This document shows positions 28,752-37,421 of a stretch of 64,000 nt of DNA, one piece after another. The notes below the pieces were generated by a model. It was not told the DNA's origin. It worked only from the letters and a program-made list of their open reading frames with translations, and searched no databases. A program made the position numbers and the translations under genes. How positions within the stretch are numbered: position 1 is the stretch's first letter; each line of letters opens with the position of its first letter. The stretch is taken from assembly GCA_024304985.1 (NCBI GenBank), contig JAMWZC010000007.1:62001-126000 (forward strand). Reading direction: 5' to 3'. Source of the DNA: Paracoccaceae bacterium (GTDB taxonomy: Bacteria; Pseudomonadota; Alphaproteobacteria; Rhodobacterales; Rhodobacteraceae).

Positions 28752-30272
28752 ATGTTTGAAAATCTGTCCGAACGCCTCTCTGGTGTGTTTGACCGGCTGA
28801 CCCGTCAGGGGTCCTTGTCCGATGAGGATGTGAAAACCGCCCTGCGCGAAGTGCGCGTGGCCCTGCTCGAGGCGGATGTCTCGCTGCCCGTGGCGCGGGA
28901 TTTCGTGGCCGCCGTGCAGGCCAAGGCGACCGGGCAGGCCGTGACCAAATCGGTGACGCCGGGCCAGCAGGTCGTCAAGATCGTGCATGACGCGCTGGTC
29001 GACGTGCTGACGGGGTCGGAAGATCCCGGTGCCTTGAAGATTGACAACCCGCCTGCCCCGATACTGATGGTCGGTTTGCAAGGCTCGGGCAAGACCACCA
29101 CCACCGGCAAGCTGGCCAAGCGGCTGAAAGAGCGGGATGGCAAGCGGGTGCTGATGGCCTCGCTCGATATCTACCGCCCCGCCGCCATGCAGCAGTTGCA
29201 GATCCTGGGCCAGCAGATCGGGGTGGACACGCTGCCGATCGTGGCGGGTGAAAGCGCCGTGCAGATTGCCAAGCGCGCCAAGACGCAAGCCAGCCTTGGC
29301 GGCTATGACGTCTACCTGCTGGACACCGCAGGCCGGTTGCAGATCGACCAGACCCTGATGCAGGAGGTCGAGGATGTCCGCGACGCGGTCAAGCCGCGCG
29401 AGACGCTTTTGGTTGTGGATGGTCTGACCGGTCAGGTCGCCGTCGAGGTGGCCGAGGAGTTTGACGCCAAGGTCGGCATTTCCGGCGTGATCCTGACGCG
29501 GATGGATGGCGACGGGCGCGGCGGTGCGGCGCTGTCGATGCGGGCTGTCACCGGCAAGCCCATCCGCTTTGTCGGTCTGGGCGAGAAGATGGACGCGCTG
29601 GAGACCTTCGAGCCGCAGCGCGTGGCGGGCCGTATCCTTGGCATGGGCGACATCGTCGCGCTGGTCGAGAAGGCGCAGGAGACCATCGAGGCCGAACAGG
29701 CCGAGCGGATGATGAAGCGCTTCCAGAAGGGTCAGTTCAACATGAACGACCTGCGGATGCAGCTGGAACAGATGCTGAAGATGGGCGGGATGGAATCCAT
29801 CATGGGCATGATGCCCGGCATGGGCAAGATGGCCGCACAGGTCAAGGATGCGGGCTTTGACGACCGTATCCTCAAGCGGCAGATCGCGCTGATCCAGTCG
29901 ATGACCAAGAAGGAACGCGCCAACCCCGATCTGTTGCAGGCCAGCCGCAAGAAGCGGATCGCGGCGGGTGCGGGCATGGAAGTGTCCGAGTTGAACAAGC
30001 TTCTGAAGATGCACCGCCAGATGGCGGACATGATGAAGAAGATGGGCAAGATGGGCAAAGGCGGCATGCTGAAACAGGCCATGAAGGGCATGTTCGGCAA
30101 AGGGGGCATGCCTGCGGGCGGGATGGACCCGTCGCAGATGGACCCCCAGGCGCTGGAAGCCGCCGCCAAGGCGATGACGGGCGGCAAGCTGCCGTCCAGT
30201 CTGACGGGCCCCGGTGGCTTGGGTGGCATGAAGCTGCCGGGCGGTCTGAGCGGTTTCGGAAAGAAGAAGTAA
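28752..30272 (+). CDS. ffh: Signal recognition particle protein Ffh
   Basis: SRP54-type GTPase that binds signal peptides on nascent membrane proteins and docks with FtsY. The 506-residue protein has an N domain, a G domain with GLQGSGKT at residues 108-115 and the DTAGRLQID box, and a methionine-rich M domain from about residue 330 (MNDLRMQLEQMLKMGGMES and many later Met residues). The C-terminus carries a long Met/Gly/Lys-rich tail ending GFGKKK. First gene of a run leading into ribosome-maturation genes. Confidence 0.97.
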   Translation: MFENLSERLSGVFDRLTRQGSLSDEDVKTALREVRVALLEADVSLPVARDFVAAVQAKATGQAVTKSVTPGQQVVKIVHDALVDVLTGSEDPGALKIDNPPAPILMVGLQGSGKTTTTGKLAKRLKERDGKRVLMASLDIYRPAAMQQLQILGQQIGVDTLPIVAGESAVQIAKRAKTQASLGGYDVYLLDTAGRLQIDQTLMQEVEDVRDAVKPRETLLVVDGLTGQVAVEVAEEFDAKVGISGVILTRMDGDGRGGAALSMRAVTGKPIRFVGLGEKMDALETFEPQRVAGRILGMGDIVALVEKAQETIEAEQAERMMKRFQKGQFNMNDLRMQLEQMLKMGGMESIMGMMPGMGKMAAQVKDAGFDDRILKRQIALIQSMTKKERANPDLLQASRKKRIAAGAGMEVSELNKLLKMHRQMADMMKKMGKMGKGGMLKQAMKGMFGKGGMPAGGMDPSQMDPQALEAAAKAMTGGKLPSSLTGPGGLGGMKLPGGLSGFGKKK

Positions 30273-30275
30273 GTG

Positions 30276-30860
30276 ATGCAGGCGCCCTCCTCTTCCCTGC
30301 CTGTCGCGCCGTTGACGCAGGCCCCGCGTCTTGAGACGCAGAACCTGATCCTGCGCGGACCGGAGCATGGCGACATCGAGCCGATGATCGCCTTTCTGAC
30401 GGATCGCGAGCGGTCCTGGGGGTTCGGGTCCTATGACAACCGTCATGACGCGTGGCGCTGGTTCGGGCTGAACGTGGGGCATTGGCATATCCACGGCTAC
30501 GGCTATTTCACCATCGAGGACCGCGAGAGCGGCGAGGTGGCGGGAATCACCGGCGTCTGGAATCCCGATGGCTGGCCCGAGCCGGAACTGGGCTGGGCGC
30601 TGTTCGACGGTTTCGAGGGGCGCGGTATCGCGCATGAAGCGGCGGCACGGGCGCGGGAATGGGCCTATACCGAATTGGGCTTCATGACCCTGACATCGAA
30701 TATCGTGCCGGGCAATGACCGCTCGGTCGCGCTGGCCGAGCGGTTGGGCGCATGGCTGGAGCGGACCTATCAGAATGTCTATATGGGCAAGGAGATGCTC
30801 TATCGGCATCCCGGCCCGGAATCGCTGGACAATGACGGATCGGTGGAGGCCTACGCATGA
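30276..30860 (+). CDS. GNAT acetyltransferase, RimJ/RimL-like
   Basis: A 194-residue GNAT protein with the RimJ/RimL pattern: RLETQNLILRGPEHGD at the start, GWALFDGFEGRGIAHEAAAR as the acetyl-CoA loop, and NIVPGNDRSVALAERLGA near the end. The ATG at 30276 starts 3 bases after the ffh stop (an adjacent GTG is also in frame). It overlaps the next GNAT gene by 4 bases. Substrate unknown; position in a translation-linked operon makes a ribosomal or tRNA-related substrate conceivable. Confidence 0.82.
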   Translation: MQAPSSSLPVAPLTQAPRLETQNLILRGPEHGDIEPMIAFLTDRERSWGFGSYDNRHDAWRWFGLNVGHWHIHGYGYFTIEDRESGEVAGITGVWNPDGWPEPELGWALFDGFEGRGIAHEAAARAREWAYTELGFMTLTSNIVPGNDRSVALAERLGAWLERTYQNVYMGKEMLYRHPGPESLDNDGSVEAYA

Positions 30861-31378
30861 CGCGGTTTGCCTTCGAGATTCCGATGCTGGACGCGGGCGA
30901 CGTGACTCTGCGCGCCATTCAGGAAAGCGATCTGGAGCCGCTTGCCGCATTCTATGCGACCGAGCGGAGCCAGTTCGTCGGCGGTCCGCTGCCGCGTGTG
31001 GATGCGTGGCGGATCATTTCCGGCAACCTTGGCCATTGGGCGCTGCGCGGTTACGGCATGTGGGTGATCGCATCGGATCAGCAGCCGGTTGGCATGTGCG
31101 GCTTCATCTTCCGCGAAGGCTGGGACGAGCCGGAACTGGGCTGGCAGGTCTGGGGCGGCCATGAGGGGCGCGGCATTGCCTTTCAAGCGGTCAGTGCGGC
31201 GCGGGCGCATGGCGTGCGGGCCTTCGGGCTGAACGGCGTGATTTCCTATATCCGGCCGGACAATGCCCGCTCGATCCGTCTGGCCGAACGGCTGGGTGCG
31301 GCGTTCGAGCGCGAGACCGTGTTTTTCGACAAACCCTGCCACGTCTATCGCCACCCCAAGATGGAGGAAGCGGCATGA
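30857..31378 (+). CDS. GNAT acetyltransferase, paralogue of preceding gene
   Basis: A 173-residue GNAT protein whose pattern closely parallels its upstream neighbour: DVTLRAIQESDLEPLAAF, then PELGWQVWGGHEGRGIAFQA, then YIRPDNARSIRLAERLGAAFE. The shared order of motifs suggests a tandem duplication followed by divergence. It overlaps both the preceding gene and the chorismate mutase gene by 4 bases each, so all are likely coupled. Substrate unknown. Confidence 0.82.
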   Translation: MTRFAFEIPMLDAGDVTLRAIQESDLEPLAAFYATERSQFVGGPLPRVDAWRIISGNLGHWALRGYGMWVIASDQQPVGMCGFIFREGWDEPELGWQVWGGHEGRGIAFQAVSAARAHGVRAFGLNGVISYIRPDNARSIRLAERLGAAFERETVFFDKPCHVYRHPKMEEAA

Positions 31379-31674
31379 CACAGACCACCGCCGAACGTGC
31401 CGCCGAGGTGCTGCGCGATCATCGTGCCAGCATCGACCGGCTGGATGCCATCCTTGTCTATACGCTGGGTGAGCGGTTCAAGCATACGCAGGCCGTGGGG
31501 CGCCTGAAGGCGCAGCACGACCTTCCCCCTTCCGATCCCGATCGCGAGGCGCGCCAGATTGCCCGGCTGGAACAGCTGGCGCAGGACGCCGATCTGGACC
31601 CGGAATTCGCCAAGGCTTTCCTGCAGTTCATCATTCAGGAAGTCATTCAACACCACAAGAAACACCAACAGTAA
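31375..31674 (+). CDS. Chorismate mutase (AroQ type)
   Basis: A 99-residue all-helical chorismate mutase turning chorismate into prephenate for phenylalanine and tyrosine synthesis. The typical pattern is a first helix ([20 protein letters not shown]), followed by a basic [19 protein letters not shown] turn and a final helix ([18 protein letters not shown]). It is a free-standing domain, not fused to prephenate dehydratase. It is coupled to the GNAT gene upstream and followed by rpsP after 56 bases. Confidence 0.9.
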   Translation: MTQTTAERAAEVLRDHRASIDRLDAILVYTLGERFKHTQAVGRLKAQHDLPPSDPDREARQIARLEQLAQDADLDPEFAKAFLQFIIQEVIQHHKKHQQ

Positions 31675-31730
31675 CAAGACCATTTGGCGGGGAAGCCCGT
31701 CAACCCAAGCCATCCAAAGGAGAAACTGAC

Positions 31731-32108
31731 ATGGCAATGAAAATCCGTCTGGCCCGTGGCGGCAGCAAGAAACGCCCCTTCTATCGCATCGTGGCCGCCG
31801 ACAGCCGCATGCCCCGCGATGGTCGTTTCATCGAGAAGCTGGGCACCTATAACCCGCTTCTGCCGAAAGACAGCGAAGACCGCGTCCGTATGGATGTCGA
31901 GCGTGTGAAGCATTGGCTGGCCCAGGGCGCGCAGACCACCGACCGTGTGGCCCGCATGCTGGAAGCCGCTGGCGTGACCCCCAAGACCGAGCGCAGCAAC
32001 CCCAAGAAGGGCGAGCCGGGCAAGAAAGCCAAGGACCGCGCCGCGCAGAAAGCGGCCAAGGAGGCCGAAGCCAACGCACCCGCCGAAGAGGCTGCTGCCG
32101 AGGAATAA
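31731..32108 (+). CDS. rpsP: 30S ribosomal protein S16
   Basis: Small-subunit protein of 125 residues. The first 80 are the conserved S16 domain ([21 protein letters not shown], then [14 protein letters not shown]), followed by a Lys/Ala/Glu-rich tail common in alphaproteobacterial S16. The ATG has AAAGGAGAAA upstream. It starts the ribosome-maturation block shared with rimM, trmD and rplS. Confidence 0.97.
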   Translation: MAMKIRLARGGSKKRPFYRIVAADSRMPRDGRFIEKLGTYNPLLPKDSEDRVRMDVERVKHWLAQGAQTTDRVARMLEAAGVTPKTERSNPKKGEPGKKAKDRAAQKAAKEAEANAPAEEAAAEE

Positions 32109-32122
32109 GTCAGGAGGCCGGG

Positions 32123-32752
32123 ATGCAGGACTTCGACACGGCATTCCAGGACCAACTGACCGCGCTGATGCGCTGGCGTCGCGATGTGCGGCGCTTTCGC
32201 ACCGACCCGGTGGACGAGGCAATGCTGCGGCATTGCCTCGACGCTTTTCTGCTGGCCCCCTCGGTGGGGCTGTCGCAACCGTGGCGGCTGATCCGGGTTC
32301 AAAGCGAGGCCGCGCGCGCCGCGGCCTTGGCCAATTTCGAAACGGCCAATGCGCAGGCGCTGGCCGGGTATGACGGCGAGAAGGCCGCGCTCTATGCGGG
32401 GCTGAAACTGTCGGGCATGCGCGAGGCGCCGGTGCATCTGACGGTCTGGTGCGACGAGGCGACCGCGACCGGGCACGGCCTGGGTGCGGCAACCATGCCC
32501 GAGATGCGGCGCTATTCCGTCGTGGCCTCGGTCATGCAATTCTGGCTGGTGGCGCGGGCGCATGGGCTGGGCGTGGGCTGGGTGTCGATCCTTGATCCGG
32601 CACGGCTGGCGCAGGATCTGGCGGTGCCCGAAGGCTGGCGGCTGGTGGCCTATCTCTGCATCGGCTGGCCCGAGGCCGAGAGCGAGACGCCCGAACTGGA
32701 ACGGCAGGGCTGGGAGGTGCGGCGCGATCACCTGACGGTCGAGACGCGCTGA
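32123..32752 (+). CDS. bluB: 5,6-dimethylbenzimidazole synthase (BluB)
   Basis: Flavin-destroying nitroreductase-fold enzyme that makes the lower ligand of cobalamin from FMNH2 and O2. The 209-residue protein shows the family blocks MRWRRDVRRFRTDPVD, LLAPSVGLSQPWRLI and HGLGVGWVSILDP. The start at 32123 (after AGGAGG) is well inside a longer frame that overlaps rpsP. It sits between rpsP and rimM, where no cobalamin gene is normally expected, and complements the cobC-cobD pair at 13251-15148. Confidence 0.9.
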   Translation: MQDFDTAFQDQLTALMRWRRDVRRFRTDPVDEAMLRHCLDAFLLAPSVGLSQPWRLIRVQSEAARAAALANFETANAQALAGYDGEKAALYAGLKLSGMREAPVHLTVWCDEATATGHGLGAATMPEMRRYSVVASVMQFWLVARAHGLGVGWVSILDPARLAQDLAVPEGWRLVAYLCIGWPEAESETPELERQGWEVRRDHLTVETR

Positions 32753-32776
32753 AACAAGGAAGGACGAGGTCTCAAC

Positions 32777-33280
32777 ATGAGCGATCTGATCTGCGTGGCG
32801 GTCATCGCGGGCGCTTTCGGTGTCCGGGGCGAAGTCCGTTTGAAAAGTTTTACGGCCGATCCGGTGGCCATCGGGGAATATGCCCCGCTTGTGACCGAGG
32901 ATGGCAGCCGCAGCTTTGACGTGGCGCTGGAGGGGCAGTTGACAAACGGGCTGCTGGTGCGCCTGTCGGGGGTGAAGACCAAGGAAGAGGCGGACGCGCT
33001 GAAAGGTGTGAAGCTCTTCGTGCCGCGGGGCCGTTTGCCCGGTCTGCCGGACGATGAATATTACCACGCTGACCTGATCGGGCTGGACGTGCTGGACAGT
33101 GGCGGCGGGAGCTTGGGGCGGGTCAAGGCCGTTCTGAATCACGGGGCGGGCGATATTCTTGAGGTGCAGGTGCCGGGGTCGTCCGAGACGGTGCTGCTGC
33201 CCTTTACAATGGAGGCGGTGCCGACCGTCGATCTGGCCAGCGGGCGCATCATCGCGGACCCGCCGGAGGGGTTGTTCTAG
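32777..33280 (+). CDS. rimM: Ribosome maturation factor RimM
   Basis: Binds 30S subunits, near S19, during late assembly. The 167-residue protein has the N-terminal RimM barrel ([20 protein letters not shown]) and a PRC-barrel C-terminal domain ([14 protein letters not shown], ending [13 protein letters not shown]). Length is normal. It lies downstream of bluB. The gap to trmD is unusually large and holds two minus-strand genes, so the classical rpsP-rimM-trmD-rplS operon is interrupted here. Confidence 0.95.
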   Translation: MSDLICVAVIAGAFGVRGEVRLKSFTADPVAIGEYAPLVTEDGSRSFDVALEGQLTNGLLVRLSGVKTKEEADALKGVKLFVPRGRLPGLPDDEYYHADLIGLDVLDSGGGSLGRVKAVLNHGAGDILEVQVPGSSETVLLPFTMEAVPTVDLASGRIIADPPEGLF

Positions 33281-33433
33281 CCCGCATCAGAGGGGTGTCC
33301 CACGATGGGACATTTTTCGGATTGTGTGTTTTCAACGCGTTACGCGCCCGCGTTTACCATATTTTAACGGATTGCCGCGCAGGGGGCAGGACAAGACGGC
33401 TTGCGCTGATCCCGGCTTCGACCGGTGGATTTC

Positions 33434-33454
33434 GAGTATTTCTGGCAAGATGAA
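33434..33454 (+). repeat. Dispersed 21-base intergenic repeat, copy 4
   Basis: GAGTATTT, CTGG, CAAGATGAA, between the converging rimM and amidohydrolase genes. Its last bases start a hairpin: GAAAGGG (33452-33458) pairs with CCCTTTC (33479-33485), with an inner CGC/GCG pair. The sequence GATGAAAGGGGGCGCGG at its end is also present after copy 2. Confidence 0.65.
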
Positions 33455-33537
33455 AGGGGGCGCGGAGAGAGACTGCGTCCCTTTCCGCTTGTCGGGGCGA
33501 TCTGGCAGATGCGTTGCTGCGCGCCCGGCGCCGCGCG

Positions 33538-34704
33538 TCAGGCCAGCGGCATGCGGCGTTCGGCCATTGCGGCGAACCAACTGCAGCCCACGGGGATGAT
33601 TTCGTCATTGAACTCGTAATGCGGGTTGTGCAGATCGGCGCTGTCGCCGTTGCCGATGAAGAGATAGGCGCCGGGACGCTCAAGCAGCATTTCGGAGAAA
33701 TCCTCGCCGCCCATTGTCGGCTCCAGATCGCGTTGTGCCACGCCTGCGACGGACAGCGCGACCTCGGCGGCGAGATCCGCCTCGCGCGCGTGGTTCACCA
33801 GCGCGGGCGGGCCGGAGGTATGCGTCACCTCGGCCACCGCGCCGTAGGCCGCAGCCGTCGCCGTGGCCAGCGCGTCGATGCGGGCGCGCACGAGGCGTTG
33901 CACCGCAGGCTCGAATGTCCTGACCGTGCCGCGCATGTGAACGGAGTTCGGGATCACGTTATATGTGTCGGTTTCGGTGCGAAAGCCGCAGACCGACACC
34001 ACCACATTGGCCATGGGATTGATGTTGCGGGACGCGATGGATTGCAGGGCGACAACAATATGTGACGCCACCAATGTCGTATCCACGCCCTTGTGCGGTA
34101 TGGCACCATGGCCGCCCGTGCCGCGCACGATGATTTCGAACTTGTCCGGCGAGGCCATCTGCGGCCCGGTGCGGACCGCGAATGCGCCGAGGGGCATGCC
34201 GGGCATGTTATGCATGCCGTAGATTTCTGCGATGCCCCACCGTTCCATCAAGCCTGCGTCGATCATCGCGCGGGCGCCACCGCCGCCTTCTTCGGCGGGC
34301 TGGAAGGCCAGGACCACCCGACCGTCGAAATTCCGCGTCTCGGCCAGATATTTCGCCGCCCCCAACAGCATCGCGGTATGCCCGTCATGTCCGCAGGCAT
34401 GCATTTTCCCCGGCACGGTCGAGGCATGGGGCAGATTGGTCGCCTCATGGATCGGCAGGGCGTCCATGTCGGCGCGAAAGCCGATGGTTTTGCCGGACGT
34501 GGCTGATCTGCCGTTGATCACGCCGACCACGCCGGTTTCGCCGAAGCCGGTCACGACCTCGTCACAGCCAAATTCCTTGAGTTTGGCTGCCACAAAAGCC
34601 GCCGTGCGATGCTCCTGAAAACGCAGTTCGGGATTGGCGTGGATATCACGCCGCCAGGCTGAAATCTCGGGCAGCATTTCGGCAAAGCGGTTGATGACGG
34701 GCAT
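33538..34704 (-). CDS. M20-family amidohydrolase (hippurate hydrolase-like)
   Basis: A 388-residue zinc amidohydrolase of the M20D group, which removes acyl groups from N-acyl amino acids or opens related amides. Motifs: ISAWRRDIHANPELRFQEH near the start, MHACGHDGHTAMLLG as the first metal-binding block, FQPAEEGGGGARAMI with the catalytic/metal glutamates, and GGEDFSEML near the end. The ATG at 34704 has GGAGG upstream; the frame is open 32 codons further but unsupported. The true substrate is not evident. Confidence 0.9.
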   Translation of the reverse strand: MPVINRFAEMLPEISAWRRDIHANPELRFQEHRTAAFVAAKLKEFGCDEVVTGFGETGVVGVINGRSATSGKTIGFRADMDALPIHEATNLPHASTVPGKMHACGHDGHTAMLLGAAKYLAETRNFDGRVVLAFQPAEEGGGGARAMIDAGLMERWGIAEIYGMHNMPGMPLGAFAVRTGPQMASPDKFEIIVRGTGGHGAIPHKGVDTTLVASHIVVALQSIASRNINPMANVVVSVCGFRTETDTYNVIPNSVHMRGTVRTFEPAVQRLVRARIDALATATAAAYGAVAEVTHTSGPPALVNHAREADLAAEVALSVAGVAQRDLEPTMGGEDFSEMLLERPGAYLFIGNGDSADLHNPHYEFNDEIIPVGCSWFAAMAERRMPLA

Positions 34705-34870
34705 CGGTTTCCTCCATCCAGGTACTTGTTCAGCCTGCGCCGCGTTCACAGCAGATGCAAGATACCGCGCACCCCACGCCAATGGGTGTTGCAAGCGCAA
34801 GTCTGCAGCCTTGGCACGCGGGCGACATCAGACCGCTGACTTGCCCGATGGTGTCAGAGGCGGCCAGGGC

Positions 34871-35824
34871 TTAGCTTGCGTCCTTGCTTTCCAGACGGGC
34901 AGTCATGGCCTGAAGCCCGGCCCAGAGATGCGCGCGGCGGGGGCTGGCTTGGGTTGGGTGCGCGGGCATGTCGGACCAGAGACGGGCCAGTCGCAGGGCG
35001 ATGTGGAAGCGCAGCAGCGGATCATGGCGCAGGTCGTTGCCATAGGCCTGCCAGAAGGCCTGAATCGCGGCGGGGTGATGCCCGAACCAGAGTTCGTGGT
35101 CGATCAGCAGCATCGCAATATCCCGTGCGCGCGGGGCGGGTGTGTCATTCTCGACGTCGATGCCGGTGATCTGATCCGGGGCGATCAGAAGGTTGCCCAG
35201 CGTCATGTCGCCATGGATCACGGCTTGCGGCCATGTCCTGTCAGGCAGTGGCACGGCCAATGTCCGGACACGGGCGATCAGACGGGCCAAGGCCGTTTGG
35301 CGGGGTGCCACGGACGTTCGTGCGCGCCGTGCCTGTCCGCGCAAGGCGGGGGCGGGGTCGAAGGCAGCGGGGGCGGCGGGCTGTCCCCGGTGCAGCGCGC
35401 CCAGCCAGAGGCCAGCGGCGCGCAGGACCGGGATATGATCGTCGGGGTTCGTGCTGTCCGCCAAGAGGCTGCGGGCGTCGGTGCCAGGGCTGTAGGACAG
35501 GATCAGCGCGTGATGCGCGGGCAGGGTCATGATGAGGCGCGGCACCGCCAGACCGGGCTGTCCTGCAAGGCTGGTGGCGGCACGGCGATAGGCGCGGGCG
35601 GCCTGTTCCAGCGCGGCGGGGTCGCCGCCGAGACGCAGTTTCAGGATGAGGCTGTCGGCACCGTCGCGGGGCATGATGTGCATGACGATGCGCCCGCCCT
35701 TTGCTTCGCGCCGCGCGCTGAGGATCTGGGTCGCGCAGGCCCCGGCCTCAAGCTCAAGGCGCGGGGCGGCCTCTTGCCATGCGGCGCGGGCGGCATCGGC
35801 CAGCCTTGTGCGGTCATCGGTCAT
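34871..35824 (-). CDS. Aminoglycoside phosphotransferase-family protein
   Basis: A 317-residue APH/choline-kinase-fold protein. The catalytic loop is HGDMTLGNLL with Asp206 and Asn211, and the metal-binding aspartate is Asp223 in GIDVEND. The N-terminal lobe has a lysine in SLILKLRL that could contact ATP. Such proteins phosphorylate small alcohols or sugars, and family members are often misnamed as antibiotic kinases. Substrate unknown. The start at 35824 gives a sensible N-terminus. It is divergent from trmD across about 104 bases. Confidence 0.8.
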   Translation of the reverse strand: MTDDRTRLADAARAAWQEAAPRLELEAGACATQILSARREAKGGRIVMHIMPRDGADSLILKLRLGGDPAALEQAARAYRRAATSLAGQPGLAVPRLIMTLPAHHALILSYSPGTDARSLLADSTNPDDHIPVLRAAGLWLGALHRGQPAAPAAFDPAPALRGQARRARTSVAPRQTALARLIARVRTLAVPLPDRTWPQAVIHGDMTLGNLLIAPDQITGIDVENDTPAPRARDIAMLLIDHELWFGHHPAAIQAFWQAYGNDLRHDPLLRFHIALRLARLWSDMPAHPTQASPRRAHLWAGLQAMTARLESKDAS

Positions 35825-35928
35825 CGGTGCATCTGGTCCTGCAGCAGTCGCAGCGACCCTAGGCCGGTGGTGGAGTGGCCGCAATCGGGCATCTTTTGCC
35901 CCGGTGGAAAAGGCGCTATGGGGTTGGC

Positions 35929-36759
35929 ATGACGCAAGAACACGATCCCGAGGGCCCTGCCCCGCTGAAATCCCATGGTCGCAAGTCGATCCGCGCGACG
36001 CTGCGTCCGCGGGAGTTGGTGACGGATACGCCTGATCTGGCGGGGGCTTGGGTGGCGCAGGTGATCACGCTGGTGCCGCAGGCTTTTCCGGGTGTTCTGG
36101 GCGAGAGCCTGACGGGCAAGGCGCTGGCCGAGGGGCGGTGGGCGTTGCGCACGATTGATCTGCGGGAATTTGGCGAGGGCAAGCATCGCAATGTGGATGA
36201 CACCCCCGCGGGTGGGGGTGCCGGGATGGTGCTGCGGCCTGATGTTCTGGGTCATGCGCTGGATGCGGCGGCGGAGGGCGCGCGGGGGCGCTGGCCGGTG
36301 ATCTATCTGTCCCCACGCGGGGCGCCGCTGACGCAAGCCATGGCGCGGCGCTTGGCGGCGGCGGATGGGGTGACGCTGTTGTGTGGGCGGTTCGAGGGTG
36401 TGGATGAGCGGGTGTTGGAGGCCTATGCGATCGAGGAGGTCAGTCTGGGCGATTTCGTCCTGACCGGCGGCGAGATCGCGGCGATGGCGCTGATTGACGC
36501 CACGGTGCGGCTGTTGCCGGGGGTGCTGGGCAATGCGGCCTCGACCGAGGAGGAAAGTTTCTCGGACGGGTTGCTGGAGCATCCGCAGTATACGCGGCCT
36601 GCCGCATGGCGCGGGCGCGTGATCCCCGAGGTGTTGCAGTCGGGCCATCACGGCAAGATCACTGCGTGGCGGCGGGCGCAATCGGAAGCCATCACCAAGG
36701 CGCGTCGGCCCGATCTGTGGGCGGCGCATGAGGCGCGGACAGACAAGCCGGACGGCTGA
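35929..36759 (+). CDS. trmD: tRNA (guanine-N1)-methyltransferase TrmD
   Basis: Methylates G37 next to the anticodon using S-adenosylmethionine. The 276-residue SPOUT protein has the knot motifs YLSPRGAPLTQ, LLCGRFEGVDERV and SLGDFVLTGGE. About 40 residues precede the first conserved strand (AWVAQVITLVPQAFPG), an N-terminal extension with a basic segment (HGRKSIRATLRPRE). The ATG at 35929 follows only a weak ribosome site, and earlier starts would extend into the divergent promoter region. It is followed by rplS after a 267-base leader. Confidence 0.94.
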   Translation: MTQEHDPEGPAPLKSHGRKSIRATLRPRELVTDTPDLAGAWVAQVITLVPQAFPGVLGESLTGKALAEGRWALRTIDLREFGEGKHRNVDDTPAGGGAGMVLRPDVLGHALDAAAEGARGRWPVIYLSPRGAPLTQAMARRLAAADGVTLLCGRFEGVDERVLEAYAIEEVSLGDFVLTGGEIAAMALIDATVRLLPGVLGNAASTEEESFSDGLLEHPQYTRPAAWRGRVIPEVLQSGHHGKITAWRRAQSEAITKARRPDLWAAHEARTDKPDG

Positions 36760-36777
36760 TCGCGCGGGATTCGGTTC

Positions 36778-36806
36778 TTGCCAAAGGGGGCGCGGCCCGG
36801 TATGAC
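36778..36806 (+). promoter_or_regulatory. Candidate promoter upstream of rplS
   Basis: TTGCCA (36778-36783), a 17-base spacer, TATGAC (36801-36806). The spacer contains AAAGGGGGCGCGG, which is also found after repeat copies 2 and 4. It would allow rplS-rpmE to be transcribed separately from trmD, with a leader of about 220 bases in which no known regulatory RNA was recognised. Confidence 0.35.
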
Positions 36807-37026
36807 CCGCGCGTCCGGGACTGTGTTGAGTCTATCGGACCTGATGTCTTTGGTTCAGGTTGCCTTCTTCGGCACCACGGATGAACCGGGACGCAGCACC
36901 AAGGAACGACGACCTGACCTCTGGCGGGCGCACCGAATTTCGGCAGGCGGACCCGGTTGAAGACCAAGAGCTCTGAGGACGTGGCAAACTTTGCGGGACA
37001 AACCGCAAGCAGATAGGAGACCCGCG

Positions 37027-37410
37027 ATGAACCTGATCGCACAGATCGAGGCGGAACAGATTGCCGCCCTCGGGAAGGAAATTCCCGATTTCAAGGCCGG
37101 CGATACGATCCGCGTCGGCTACAAAGTGACCGAAGGCACCCGCAGCCGTGTGCAGGCCTATGAAGGCGTCTGCATCAGCCGCAAGAACGGCAAGGGCATT
37201 GCCGGGTCGTTCACGGTCCGCAAGATTTCGTTCGGCGAAGGCGTGGAGCGTGTGTTCCCGCTCTATTCGACCAATATCGACAGCATCACCGTGGTGCGTC
37301 GTGGTCGTGTCCGTCGCGCCAAGCTGTACTATCTGCGCGCGCGTCGCGGCAAATCCGCCCGTATCGCAGAAGTCGCCAACTACAAGCCCGGTTCGGGCGC
37401 TGAAGCATAA
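37027..37410 (+). CDS. rplS: 50S ribosomal protein L19
   Basis: Large-subunit protein at the subunit interface, 127 residues. Conserved blocks include [37 protein letters not shown] and [20 protein letters not shown]. The ATG at 37027 follows AGGAGA; an in-frame codon 12 positions upstream lies before the conserved start. It is followed by rpmE after 11 bases. Confidence 0.96.
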   Translation: MNLIAQIEAEQIAALGKEIPDFKAGDTIRVGYKVTEGTRSRVQAYEGVCISRKNGKGIAGSFTVRKISFGEGVERVFPLYSTNIDSITVVRRGRVRRAKLYYLRARRGKSARIAEVANYKPGSGAEA

Positions 37411-37421
37411 GGATCGGCACG

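Noticed and set aside
28722..30950. A 742-codon minus-strand open frame opposite ffh
   Set aside because: Shadow of ffh and the GNAT gene; histidine- and glutamine-rich low-complexity translation without domains.
36760..37026. Ribosomal-protein leader RNA upstream of rplS
   Set aside because: No known L19 leader consensus or strongly stable structure was recognised by eye; only a promoter-like sequence could be supported.
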